Numbered from the stretch's first letter, positions 10,205 to 20,511 are shown. The stretch: DNA of 64,000 nt from Caenimonas koreensis DSM 17982 (GCF_009646335.1 NZ_WJBU01000001.1:310001-374000), one strand, 5' to 3'. The notes: generated from the letters alone by a model not told the origin. Program-made: numbers and translations.

Positions 10205-10999
10205 ATGAGCATTCTGGACATCAGCGGTGTTTCCAAAACCTTCCCGGGCGGCACGGTCGCCCTGCAAGCCACTGACTTGCGTGTGGAAGAAAACGACTTC
10301 ATCACCATCCTCGGCCCGTCGGGCTGTGGCAAGAGCACGCTGCTGCGCATGGTGGCGGGGCTGGACACGCCGACGTCGGGCACCATCGAACTCGACGGCC
10401 GCCAGGTGAGCGGCCCCGGCGCTGACCGCGGCATGGTCTTCCAGAGCTACACGCTGTTCCCGTGGCTCACGGTGCTGCAAAACGTGTGCTTCGGCCTGCG
10501 CGAGAAGGGCTTGCCGCTGGCCGGGCAACACGCCGTGGCGATGGAGTTCCTCGCCAAGGTGGGGCTCAAGGGGTTCGAGTCGCACTTCCCCAAACAGTTG
10601 TCCGGCGGCATGCAGCAGCGCACGGCACTGGCACGCGCGCTGGCCAACAACCCGCGCATCCTGCTCATGGACGAACCCTTCGGCGCGCTCGACCACCAGA
10701 CGCGTGAGCTGATGCAAGAGCTGCTGCAGGGCATCTGGGAGGCGGAGCGCAAGACGGTGCTGTTCGTCACACACGATATCGACGAGGCGATCTTCATGGG
10801 CAACCGCGTCGTGGTCATGAGCGCACGCCCCGGCCGCATCAAGTGCGACTTGCAGGTGCCGATCGAGCATCCGCGGCACTACTCGGTCAAGACAGCACCT
10901 GCTTTCATCGATCTCAAGGCGCGCCTGACCGAAGAGATTCGCGTGGAAGTGCGCCGGGCTGCGGGCCTTGCGGACACGGCCGGCAGCATCAGCATTTGA
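10205..10999 (+). CDS. NitT/TauT-type ABC transporter ATP-binding protein
   Basis: This is the cytosolic ATPase of the importer (SsuB/TauB/NrtD type), 264 residues. It has Walker A GPSGCGKST, the Q-loop in MVFQSYTLFPW, the signature LSGGMQQRTALARAL, Walker B ILLMDEPFGALD and the switch histidine in VLFVTHDIDEA. It is the last gene of the likely hutUH-transporter transcript. The substrate remains unknown; see the binding protein. Confidence 0.92.
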   Translation: MSILDISGVSKTFPGGTVALQATDLRVEENDFITILGPSGCGKSTLLRMVAGLDTPTSGTIELDGRQVSGPGADRGMVFQSYTLFPWLTVLQNVCFGLREKGLPLAGQHAVAMEFLAKVGLKGFESHFPKQLSGGMQQRTALARALANNPRILLMDEPFGALDHQTRELMQELLQGIWEAERKTVLFVTHDIDEAIFMGNRVVVMSARPGRIKCDLQVPIEHPRHYSVKTAPAFIDLKARLTEEIRVEVRRAAGLADTAGSISI

Positions 11000-11132
11000 C
11001 GCAGCCGGACGGTCGCGCGTCTCCTACAAATAGCTCGGCATGAGGCCGACGGCTGAGCGCCGCGCCTGTTTGCAGAATTTCTTTCATGCGATGCCGGACA
11101 CAACGGCTCGCCGCCTATGAAAGGAAACGCGT

Positions 11133-11327
11133 ATGAGTAGTGGAAACAACGAACACAAGGAGCAGCACGGATCCCAGGAGACGGCTGCCAGCCAGCATGA
11201 GACGCAGGACGCGGGACGCTCCGGCGAAGGCGCTGCCAGCGCCATGGCACACCTGATCTCCCAGGGCCAGCAACACCGTCACCAGACTGGCGAAGCGGAT
11301 GACGCTGCCGGGGGGCGCCGCCAATGA
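11133..11327 (+). CDS. Small hydrophilic hypothetical protein (64 aa)
   Basis: This short frame encodes a 64-residue protein very rich in Q, H, E, S and G, with no hydrophobic segment and no recognised domain. It is probably disordered. AAAGGA lies about eight bases before the ATG. Its stop overlaps the start of the next small gene (ATGA), which supports both being real. A longer open frame on the opposite strand has an untypical composition and I prefer the plus-strand pair. Confidence 0.5.
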   Translation: MSSGNNEHKEQHGSQETAASQHETQDAGRSGEGAASAMAHLISQGQQHRHQTGEADDAAGGRRQ

Positions 11328-11506
11328 CCAAGGAGCCGCACACACCCGAAGACCACCCCGCCGTCACGCCGCCTGCTCTGCCGGGCGAAGGCCGCACTGG
11401 CACTGGCGCGGACACCGCCTTTCTGGAGATGCTGAGAAAGCGCCGGATGACGGTCAACCGCGACGCCAACTCCGACGCGGCCGAAGTGCCCCCTAGCGGC
11501 AAGTGA
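11324..11506 (+). CDS. Small hydrophilic hypothetical protein (60 aa)
   Basis: This is a 60-residue protein with a proline/threonine-rich first half and a charged segment FLEMLRKRRMTVNRDANSD that could form one helix. It starts inside the stop codon of the preceding small gene (ATGA) and is followed after 32 bases by a clear terminator. No function is recognised. Confidence 0.5.
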   Translation: MTKEPHTPEDHPAVTPPALPGEGRTGTGADTAFLEMLRKRRMTVNRDANSDAAEVPPSGK

Positions 11507-11538
11507 ACTTTGCCAGCCAGCAGCCTTGAAGCTGCAGC

Positions 11539-11570
11539 AAAAAAAGCGCCGGAATCCCGGCGCTTTTTTT
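11539..11570. terminator. Bidirectional rho-independent terminator
   Basis: The stem AAGCGCCGG/CCGGCGCTT is flanked by A-runs on the left and T-runs on the right. It can therefore end transcription from the small gene pair (plus) and from the 144-residue hypothetical gene (minus). Confidence 0.85.
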
Positions 11571-11586
11571 CGTGGGCCGACTGCCT

Positions 11587-12021
11587 TCAGCGGGCGAATG
11601 CGGGGCTCGGCAGCCGCACCGACGGGACATGCTGGCGCAATTGCGACAGCTTGCGCGCGATGCCGCCACGCACGGGCTTGGCGACCGGCGTCGTGCGCGA
11701 AGCTGCCATTCGCATCCATGCAGCGCGCATTGCGGGCAGCGCCTGCTCGTAGCTCAGGCGCGAATCGCCCTTGATGCGCATCCAGTTGGAGCAAAGCGCC
11801 TTCTCCGCGTCGTCGAAGCTGCCGCCGTATTGCGCAAAGCCGACATAGCCAACGCAGTAGGCAGGCGCATAGTCCTCGAAATCAAAGCCCGGCGTGAAGT
11901 AGCTTTCGGTGTGAAAGGCGTCTTCCCAATACATGTCTTCCAGTTGCGGCTCGACTCGGCCGGCCACCGTCACAGGCGCCTCTTCCTGAAGGCTTTCGAA
12001 CTGCTGGACATCCTTGCTCAT
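11587..12021 (-). CDS. Hypothetical protein (144 aa)
   Basis: I do not recognise a characterised family. The 144-residue protein has an acidic first half (MSKDVQQFESLQEEAP, then an aromatic-rich stretch with WEDAFHTESYF and DFEDYAPAYCVGYVGFAQYGG) and a basic second half ending VRLPSPAFAR. There is no signal peptide or membrane segment. The start is set at the ATG at 12021, because the upstream extension to 12192 would overlap the SDR start region and is low in coding character. It diverges from the SDR gene and ends at a bidirectional terminator. Confidence 0.65.
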   Translation of the reverse strand: MSKDVQQFESLQEEAPVTVAGRVEPQLEDMYWEDAFHTESYFTPGFDFEDYAPAYCVGYVGFAQYGGSFDDAEKALCSNWMRIKGDSRLSYEQALPAMRAAWMRMAASRTTPVAKPVRGGIARKLSQLRQHVPSVRLPSPAFAR

Positions 12022-12184
12022 GGTCTCGCTCCGGTGAGTTGTTTGGTGCGCAGATCGTCGGTGCAAGGATTCAATGTGTGCGTAGGACGAAATCGGATTG
12101 ATCGTGTGGGATTCCATCCGGTGTCGCATTTGCGGCTGAATGACCCGGCTGGCGCCGCGATACTGAGGCCCCAAGGAGACTGAC

Positions 12185-12961
12185 ATGGACATTCAAGGCA
12201 AAGTGGCGATCGTCACGGGTGGTGCAAGCGGCATTGGCGCTGCGATGGCAAAGCGGCTGGCCGCTGAAGGCGCGCGCGGCGTGTACGTGGCGGACATCAA
12301 TGCCGAACGCGCCGAGGGCGTGGCACGCGAGATCGGGCCGGTGGCCATCGCGATGGGCTGCGACGTGAGCCGCGAAGAAGACATCCAGGCGCTGGTCGCA
12401 GCCGCCCAGAAAAAGTTCGGCCAGGTCGATATCTTCATGTCCAACGCAGGCATCTTGGGCCGCATGGGTGGCATCGAACTGGAAGACGCGCTGTGGGACA
12501 AGATGTGGCAAGTCCATGGCATGGCGCACGTGTGGGCAGCACGCGCCGTCGTGCCTGGCATGGTCGAGCGCGGTGAAGGCTACTTCGTCGTGACAGCATC
12601 CGCGGCGGGGCTGCTCAATATCGTCGAGAGCGCGCCTTACGGTGTGACCAAGCACGCGGCCGTCGCATTTGCCGAATGGCTTCGCATTGCTTATGGCCGC
12701 AAGGGTGTGCGTGTGTCGTGCCTGTGTCCGCAGTCGGTCGAGACAGACATGACCAAGGGCGGCACGGGTTCAGCAGGCGTGAACGGTGTGTTGAGCGCCG
12801 ACCAGGTCGCCAGCGACGTGGTTGACACGATGCGCGAAGAGCGGTTCCTGGTGCTGCCGCACCCTGAGGTCGCGCAGTACTTCCTGAACAAGGCGCAGGA
12901 CTACGACCGGTGGCTCGGTGGCATGCAGAAGCTGTATGCGCACCACTCGAACCCGGCCTGA
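12185..12961 (+). CDS. SDR family oxidoreductase
   Basis: This is a classical short-chain dehydrogenase/reductase of 258 residues. The Rossmann cofactor motif TGGASGIG lies at about residues 12-19, the NAG motif in FMSNAGILG, and the active-site Tyr-x3-Lys in APYGVTKHA with an upstream Ser in VTASAAG. NAD(P)H-dependent reduction of a carbonyl, or the reverse, is expected. AGGAGAC precedes the ATG by four bases. The substrate cannot be told from sequence or neighbours. Confidence 0.9.
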   Translation: MDIQGKVAIVTGGASGIGAAMAKRLAAEGARGVYVADINAERAEGVAREIGPVAIAMGCDVSREEDIQALVAAAQKKFGQVDIFMSNAGILGRMGGIELEDALWDKMWQVHGMAHVWAARAVVPGMVERGEGYFVVTASAAGLLNIVESAPYGVTKHAAVAFAEWLRIAYGRKGVRVSCLCPQSVETDMTKGGTGSAGVNGVLSADQVASDVVDTMREERFLVLPHPEVAQYFLNKAQDYDRWLGGMQKLYAHHSNPA

Positions 12962-12985
12962 GCCGCGATTGCGCGGCGGGCGGTA

Positions 12986-13123
12986 TCAGCGGCCGAGCAG
13001 GCCCACGACGCCAATGATGATCAGGTAGATCGCAACGATGTAGTTGAGCAAGCGCGGCATCACAAGGATGAGCACGCCAGCGAGCAAGGCGGCAACAGGG
13101 CCGATGTGGGGAACGATATTCAT
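12986..13123 (-). CDS. DUF3096 domain-containing small membrane protein (45 aa)
   Basis: Reading the minus strand from the ATG at 13123 gives a 45-residue protein with two closely spaced hydrophobic segments: IGPVAALLAGVLILV and YIVAIYLIIIGVVGLLG, joined by MPRLLN. This matches the short DUF3096 family of inner-membrane proteins of unknown function. AAGGAAGA lies about nine bases upstream of the start. It converges on the SDR gene, with the two stop codons 24 bases apart. Confidence 0.75.
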   Translation of the reverse strand: MNIVPHIGPVAALLAGVLILVMPRLLNYIVAIYLIIIGVVGLLGR

Positions 13124-13166
13124 GCGGGTCTTCCTTGTTATGTGAAGCCCGACTATGAAGTCAGCA

Positions 13167-13191
13167 AAGCGCGCCGGCTGTAGGCGCGCTT
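13167..13191 (-). terminator. Probable terminator after acuI
   Basis: A nine-base-pair stem AAGCGCGCC/GGCGCGCTT with a seven-base loop lies 28 bases after the acuI stop on the minus strand. The following T-run is short and interrupted, so termination may be weak. Confidence 0.45.
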
Positions 13192-13218
13192 CGCTTCAAC
13201 GCTGCACGCCTGGCGCGA

Positions 13219-14196
13219 CTATTTGATGCGCACCGCAATGCGCCCGCGCACTTGCCCGGCCATCAACTGCTGCGCCGCCTCAATCGCACCAGACAGCGGC
13301 ACTTCGGTCGTGATCTCGTCGAGCTTGGCCGCATCGAGATCAACGGCGAGGCGGCTCCACGCCTGCTCGCGCAACGCCAGCGGCGCCATCACGCTATCGA
13401 CACCCAGCAACGCCACACCGCGCAGGATGAAAGGCATCACCGTCGCCGGGAAGTCAAAACCCTGCGCCAATCCGCACGCCGCAACAGCGCCGCCATAGCG
13501 CGTTTGCGCGCAGGCGTTCACGAGCGTGTGGCTGCCCACGGCATCGACCACTGCCGCCCAGCGCTCTTTCTGCAGGGGCTTGCCGGGTGCGGACAGCTCG
13601 TTGCGATCGATGATCGACGCAGCGCCCAGCGACTTGAGGTAGCCCTCCTCGCTCGCCTTGCCAGTTGCGGCCACCACGGTGTAGCCCAGCCTGGAGAGCA
13701 GCGCGATAGCCGTTGAGCCGACACCACCCGTCGCACCGGTCACGAGCACTTCGCCGTCGCCGGGCTTCACGCCATGCCGCTCGAGCGCGAGCACGCAGAG
13801 CATGGCGGTGTACCCAGCCGTGCCGATCGCCATGGCCTGCTTTGCGCTGAAGCGCTCGGGGCGGCGAATCAGCCACTGGCTCTTCAGGCGCGCGCGGCCA
13901 GCGAGACAACCCTTGTGCGTCTCGCCCACGCCGAAGCCGTTCAGCACGACCTGGTCGCCCGGCTTCCACAGCGGTGAATCGCTGGCCGTGACGGTGCCGG
14001 AGCCATCGATGCCGGCAACCATGGGCCAGCTGCGCACGACGGGCGACTTGTTGGTGATGGCCAGGCCATCCTTGAAGTTGATCGTGGAGTAGTCGATGTC
14101 GACGGTGACATCGCCCTCGGGCAAAAAGCTGTCGTCGACTTCGCGCAGGCAGGCGCTGAAGTCGGGGTTCTTTTCAAGAACGAGTGCTTGATACAT
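13219..14196 (-). CDS. acuI: Acrylyl-CoA reductase family / YhdH-type medium-chain oxidoreductase
   Basis: This is a zinc-free medium-chain dehydrogenase/reductase of the YhdH/AcuI family, 325 residues. The family reduces acryloyl-CoA to propionyl-CoA with NADPH, but many members are annotated only as quinone-oxidoreductase-like. Family features are the start MYQALVLEKN, DGLAITNKSPVVR, the GIDGSGTV segment and the nucleotide-binding VTGATGGVGSTAIALL at about residue 150. It begins six bases after the DUF1330 gene, so the two form one transcript. A palindromic site in front of that gene may control both. The symbol is by family only. Confidence 0.75.
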   Translation of the reverse strand: MYQALVLEKNPDFSACLREVDDSFLPEGDVTVDIDYSTINFKDGLAITNKSPVVRSWPMVAGIDGSGTVTASDSPLWKPGDQVVLNGFGVGETHKGCLAGRARLKSQWLIRRPERFSAKQAMAIGTAGYTAMLCVLALERHGVKPGDGEVLVTGATGGVGSTAIALLSRLGYTVVAATGKASEEGYLKSLGAASIIDRNELSAPGKPLQKERWAAVVDAVGSHTLVNACAQTRYGGAVAACGLAQGFDFPATVMPFILRGVALLGVDSVMAPLALREQAWSRLAVDLDAAKLDEITTEVPLSGAIEAAQQLMAGQVRGRIAVRIK

Positions 14197-14201
14197 GGAC
14201 A

Positions 14202-14510
14202 TCAACCGGGTTGGGGGCCGTCATAGCCTTCGACCACCAGGATGTCGCCGACCGCGACAGGCGCACCACGGAATTTCATCGCCGCCTGGTAGTCCGCCGA
14301 GCGATAGCAGTCGAGCGCGGCCTGGTAGCTGGGGAACTCGATCACGACATTGCGCGCACGCGCCTGCCCTTCCATCAACTCGAACTGGCCGCCGCGCACC
14401 AGGAACTTCGCGCCGTAGGCCGCGAACGGCTTGGCGTTGGCCGCCACGTATTGCTTGTATCCCTCAAGATCCGCGACGTCCACGCGGCCTATCCAGTAGC
14501 CCTTGGTCAT
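14202..14510 (-). CDS. DUF1330 domain-containing protein
   Basis: This is a 102-residue protein of the DUF1330 family (ferredoxin-like dimeric alpha/beta-barrel fold). Hallmarks are the start KGYWIGRVDV, YKQYVAANAKPFAAYGAKFLVRGG and the VVIEFPSYQAALDCYRSADYQ motif. The biochemical role of the family is unknown. AAGGAG lies seven bases before the ATG at 14510. It is the first gene of a pair with the AcuI-type reductase. A palindromic element lies just upstream at 14525-14540. Confidence 0.85.
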   Translation of the reverse strand: MTKGYWIGRVDVADLEGYKQYVAANAKPFAAYGAKFLVRGGQFELMEGQARARNVVIEFPSYQAALDCYRSADYQAAMKFRGAPVAVGDILVVEGYDGPQPG

Positions 14511-14524
14511 GCCTTGCTCCTTGG

Positions 14525-14540
14525 TTGGTATGCGTACCAT
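14525..14540. promoter_or_regulatory. Palindromic operator-like site before the DUF1330-acuI pair
   Basis: TTGGTATGCGTACCAT is a near-perfect inverted repeat with arms TGGTA/TACCA. It lies 14 bases before the DUF1330 start. A site identical at 14 of 16 positions lies at 20399-20414, also directly before a minus-strand start codon. This suggests binding by the same regulator type (GntR/FadR-like or MarR-like half-sites). Confidence 0.5.
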
Positions 14541-14541
14541 T

Positions 14542-14826
14542 CTAGGAGGGAGGCTTGACCTCCACATCGGTCACGTCATCAGCCGCGCCCGGCGCACGAG
14601 TTCCACGGCCCGCAAGCGGTGCGCGCTTCATCACGCTGTTGAAACCACCGCGCGGATCAACGCGCATCACGAACGGTGCGGCGCGCTGGCCCGTCAGGCG
14701 CGCCCACGCGCTGCGCACGATCCAGAGCGCGACGAGCAATACAAATGCAATGGCGAGGCTGGCCGCAAAGACCAGCCCCGCCAGCAGCAGCAGGACGCGG
14801 AGCACGAAGCCCAAGAGCGTATTCAT
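14542..14826 (-). CDS. Small membrane protein (94 aa)
   Basis: This is a 94-residue protein with one or two hydrophobic helices (LLGFVLRVLLLLAGLVFAA and IAFVLLVALWIV, about residues 3-41) followed by a basic, then acidic, cytoplasmic tail. No family is recognised. The ATG at 14826 is used, as the upstream extension would run into the end of clpB. It follows clpB by 19 bases on the same strand and may be co-transcribed with it. Confidence 0.6.
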   Translation of the reverse strand: MNTLLGFVLRVLLLLAGLVFAASLAIAFVLLVALWIVRSAWARLTGQRAAPFVMRVDPRGGFNSVMKRAPLAGRGTRAPGAADDVTDVEVKPPS

Positions 14827-14845
14827 GCGGGCAGTGTAGAGCCCA

Positions 14846-17479
<2,634 letters not shown>

Positions 17480-17503
17480 GTTTCGGACCTCCGATAGCCT
17501 CGC

Positions 17504-17532
17504 AGGTTAGGCCCTGCAGACCCGATTTCAAG
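17504..17532 (-). promoter_or_regulatory. Candidate sigma-32 (heat-shock) promoter of clpB
   Basis: On the minus strand, CTTGAAA (17532-17526) matches the sigma-32 -35 consensus exactly. It is followed after 14 bases by CCTAACCT (17511-17504), a partial match to CCCCATNT. The element lies 25 bases before the clpB start. The -10 match is moderate. Confidence 0.5.
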
Positions 17533-17579
17533 ACCGGCCCGGCCAGCGATGCGCACAGCGCTTGACTAGAATCAAGTGC

Positions 17580-18155
17580 ATGAGGATCCACCAGCTCTCT
17601 GTCACCTACCTGGCTGAACAGGACCGCATCCTCGCGCGCATCAACACCGATGCCTCGCAAGAGATGCGGCTGTGGCTGACGCGCCGGCTCATGCTCGGGC
17701 TGTGGCCTCTGCTCAACAAGCTGGTGACCACGCACCTGCTCAAGCTGGAGCCGGCGGGCAGCACGCTGGAGACTGCCGATGACGACCTGAAGCAGATGCT
17801 CACCGAATTCCGCAAGGAAGAGTTTTTGAAGCAGGCCGACTTCGACACGCCCTACCAGGACAACCAGCAGCAGCTGCCGCTCGGCGAAGACCCGCTGCTG
17901 GTGACTGATGTGGACGTCTCGCCTTTGCCGACCGGGCGCTTGCGCATGAGCTTCAATGAACGCCTGGTGGTAGGTGTGGAGCCGCGCAGCTTCACGATGG
18001 AGATGGAGCCGCAGCTGATGCAGGGCCTGATGCACCTGCTGGAGCTGGCCCTTGCGCGCTCGCAGTGGCGCGAAGCATTTGGCACGCCAGTGGCCGTCGA
18101 AGAGACCGTGGCTGCTGACGACGAGTCGGCGCGCAAGCCGCGTTACCTGAACTAG
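17580..18155 (+). CDS. Conserved hypothetical protein (191 aa)
   Basis: This is a 191-residue soluble protein beginning MRIHQLSVTYLAEQDRILARI. The N-terminal half is helical (MRLWLTRRLMLGLWPLLNKL). The C-terminal half looks like a beta-rich module (GRLRMSFNERLVVGVEPRSFTMEME) followed by a helix. I know no characterised homologue. No Shine-Dalgarno sequence precedes the ATG. Instead TAGAAT ends eight bases before it, so the mRNA may be leaderless. It diverges from clpB. Confidence 0.7.
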   Translation: MRIHQLSVTYLAEQDRILARINTDASQEMRLWLTRRLMLGLWPLLNKLVTTHLLKLEPAGSTLETADDDLKQMLTEFRKEEFLKQADFDTPYQDNQQQLPLGEDPLLVTDVDVSPLPTGRLRMSFNERLVVGVEPRSFTMEMEPQLMQGLMHLLELALARSQWREAFGTPVAVEETVAADDESARKPRYLN

Positions 18156-18168
18156 GGCCCGCAGGGCA

Positions 18169-19398
18169 CTAGCCCTTCATCGCCTCCAGCGAGAAACCCG
18201 CCACCCGCTTGTACTCGTCGGACATCCGGCGAAGTTCGTCCTGGCTGATCACCTCGTCGATATGCGCGAAGGGCTGGCCGCCACTCAACGCATCGACACG
18301 GATATTGATGAAATCGGGCGGCACGGTACGGTTGGTTTCCACGATCTTGGCCGTCGCAGGCAAACGCAGGGCTTCGTAGCGCTTGAGGGCCTGCGCGCTA
18401 TCGCCGCCTTCAGCCAGCAAGTGCGTCAACGTGCGCGCATCGATGATCGCCTGCGCCGAGCCATTCGAGCCGCGCGGATACATCGGGTGCGCCGCATCGC
18501 CCAGCAGTGTCACGCGGCCAAACGTCCACTGCGCGACCGGGTCTTTGTCCACCATCGGGTATTCGAAGATGTTGTCAGCACCTTCGATCAGCGCGGGCAC
18601 GTCGAGCCAGTCGTAGCGCCAGTCCTTGAAGATCTCCACGAAGTCGCCGGCACGCCCGGCCTGGTTCCAGTCGTTCATCGGCTGGCCTTCGCGCTTGATT
18701 TCGGCCACCCAGTTCACCAGCTGGTTGCCGCGGCCATCCACGTTGTCGGCAATGGGGTAGATCACCATCTTGCCGGTGTCGATGGAGCCGATGCGCAGGT
18801 AGCTCTTGCCGGTGAGGATGGGCGGGTGCACGGTGACGCCGCGCCAGGTATTGATGCCGCCAAACGCCAGTTGCTCGTCAGGATAGAACTGCCGGCGCAC
18901 GGCGGAGTTGACGCCGTCGCAGGCGATGACGATGCCGGCACGCGCGATGCTGCGCGCCTTGCCGCCGGCATCGTGGAAGTGCAGCGTGACGCCTTCGTCG
19001 TCCTGCTCCAGTCTCGCAAAGCGGTGGTCCAGATGCAGGTGCGCGTCGCCGATGCGCTGGCGCGTGGCCTCGTACAGGATGGCGTGGAGCTTGCCGCGTG
19101 GAATGCCGATCTCGGGTATTGAATAGCCGCCGTGGCGCCCGCGCGGCTCGCGATAGATGTACTGGCCCCAGCGGTTGAAGAACACGCTCTCGAGGTTTTC
19201 AATGCCGGCCGCTTCGATCTGCGGCTGCAGCCCGAGCGCGGCGAGCTCGCGCATCGCGTGCGGCAACAGCGTGATGCCAACACCGATCTCGCGAACCTCG
19301 GGCACGGCTTCATACACGTCGCACGCCATGCCGCGCGCATGCAGCGCGAGGGCCAGGCTCAAGCCCCCGATGCCGCCGCCAATGATTGCGATGCTCAT
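18169..19398 (-). CDS. FAD-dependent monooxygenase (PhzS/salicylate-hydroxylase-like)
   Basis: This is a group A flavin monooxygenase of 409 residues. The FAD dinucleotide motif IGGGIGGLSLALAL is at residues 5-18, the second FAD motif is GDAAHPMYPRGSNG near residue 290, and an intermediate IACDGVNSAVRR (DG motif) is also present. The MYPRGSNG form is nearest to PhzS-like enzymes that hydroxylate aromatic or heteroaromatic acids with NAD(P)H and oxygen. It begins one base after the stop of the Bug-type binding protein, so the two are one transcript. Uptake and ring hydroxylation of an aromatic carboxylate is a reasonable guess, not shown. Confidence 0.85.
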   Translation of the reverse strand: MSIAIIGGGIGGLSLALALHARGMACDVYEAVPEVREIGVGITLLPHAMRELAALGLQPQIEAAGIENLESVFFNRWGQYIYREPRGRHGGYSIPEIGIPRGKLHAILYEATRQRIGDAHLHLDHRFARLEQDDEGVTLHFHDAGGKARSIARAGIVIACDGVNSAVRRQFYPDEQLAFGGINTWRGVTVHPPILTGKSYLRIGSIDTGKMVIYPIADNVDGRGNQLVNWVAEIKREGQPMNDWNQAGRAGDFVEIFKDWRYDWLDVPALIEGADNIFEYPMVDKDPVAQWTFGRVTLLGDAAHPMYPRGSNGSAQAIIDARTLTHLLAEGGDSAQALKRYEALRLPATAKIVETNRTVPPDFINIRVDALSGGQPFAHIDEVISQDELRRMSDEYKRVAGFSLEAMKG

Positions 19399-19399
19399 G

Positions 19400-20380
19400 T
19401 CATTCCGCCGTGATGCCCTGCACCTTGATCAGCCTGGCCCAGCGCTCCGCGTCCTGCTCGACGAGCTTGCGGAATTCATCGGGCGTGCTGGTCGCGGGAT
19501 CCATGCCTTGCGTTTCGAAAGCGGTGCGTACATCCGGCGCGGCCAGGATTTCCCTGATGTCCTGGTTCAGGCGCGCGACCATCTCTGGCGGCGTGCCGGC
19601 AGGCGCGAAGATGCCGTACCACATGTCGACGTTGACGTTGCCCGCGCGCGCCTGCTCGAGCGTGGGCACGTCGGGCAACAGCGCGTGGCGCTTGTTGCTG
19701 CCAATCGCCAGCGCCACCAGCTTGCCCGCCTTCACGTGCGGGAGCGCCACGTGAATGGGCAGGAACATCACACCGACCTGGCCGCCGAGCAGGTCCGTCA
19801 CGGCTGGGCCGGTGCCGCGATAAGGAATGTGCGTGAGGAAGACGCCCGCCGTGGACTTGAGCAGCTCCATCGACAAATGGTGCGGCGTGCCGACGCCCGG
19901 GCTTGCGTAGTTGATCGCGCCGGGTCGCTTCTTCGCCGCGTCGACAAGATCGCCGGCCGTCTTGAAGCCGGTCTGCGGATGGGCTACCAGAATCAGCTGG
20001 CCCCAGCTGGTCAGTGACACAGGCACCAGGTCCTTGACCGGATCAAACGCGAGCTTGGGATACAGGCTGCGGTTCATCACCAGCGTGTTCACGCTCACCA
20101 GCAGCGTCGAGCCATTGGGCGCGGAGCGCACCACCGCCTCCGCCCCGATGTTGCCGGAGGCGCCGGCGCGGTTGTCGACAACCACGGGCCTGCCGAGCCG
20201 CTCGGCCAGGCGCGGCCCCACCGTGCGCGCGATCAGGTCGATCCCCGTGCCGGGAGTGAACGGCACGATGAGCCGGATCGTGCCCGCAGGCGGCGCGGAA
20301 GCCGTCTGGGCGAGCGCATGGGCCCCCGTCAGGCACAGTGCTACCGCAAGAATCGCAAGGCGCGCGCGGGTCGAATTCAT
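19400..20380 (-). CDS. Tripartite tricarboxylate transporter substrate-binding protein (Bug/TctC family)
   Basis: This is a periplasmic binding protein of the Bug family, which is strongly expanded in Burkholderiales, 326 residues. A signal peptide covers about residues 1-25 (MNSTRARLAILAVALCLTGAHALAQ). Family landmarks are IRLIVPFTPGTGIDLIART, VVVDNRAGASGNIGA and INYASPGVGTPHHLSMELLK. Bug proteins bind small carboxylates, nicotinate, amides or aromatic acids. No TctA/TctB membrane genes lie next to it, as is usual for orphan Bug proteins. It is divergent from the MarR gene. Confidence 0.92.
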   Translation of the reverse strand: MNSTRARLAILAVALCLTGAHALAQTASAPPAGTIRLIVPFTPGTGIDLIARTVGPRLAERLGRPVVVDNRAGASGNIGAEAVVRSAPNGSTLLVSVNTLVMNRSLYPKLAFDPVKDLVPVSLTSWGQLILVAHPQTGFKTAGDLVDAAKKRPGAINYASPGVGTPHHLSMELLKSTAGVFLTHIPYRGTGPAVTDLLGGQVGVMFLPIHVALPHVKAGKLVALAIGSNKRHALLPDVPTLEQARAGNVNVDMWYGIFAPAGTPPEMVARLNQDIREILAAPDVRTAFETQGMDPATSTPDEFRKLVEQDAERWARLIKVQGITAE

Positions 20381-20398
20381 GGTGTGACGCTGCTGTAG

Positions 20399-20414
20399 TT
20401 GGTATGCTAACCAT
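20399..20414. promoter_or_regulatory. Palindromic operator-like site between the Bug gene and marR
   Basis: TTGGTATGCTAACCAT lies 18 bases before the Bug-protein start and upstream of the marR gene. It matches the site at 14525-14540 at 14 of 16 positions. A position between divergent regulator and target genes is typical for the operator of the adjacent regulator. Confidence 0.5.
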
Positions 20415-20511
20415 TATCGAGTGCCCTCGGGTGCAGGCACAATCCCGTGTATTCCCCGAACGCCTTGCGCCCCCAGCCGTGCCTCAACCGACTCCTGCCA
20501 CCGCCTCTTCC

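Noticed and set aside
10879-11502. Minus-strand frame of 207 codons opposite the two small genes.
   Set aside because: It overlaps the end of the ABC ATPase gene, has no clear start signal and a biased composition. The plus-strand pair has a ribosome-binding site, an ATGA junction and a terminator. I am not fully sure of either.
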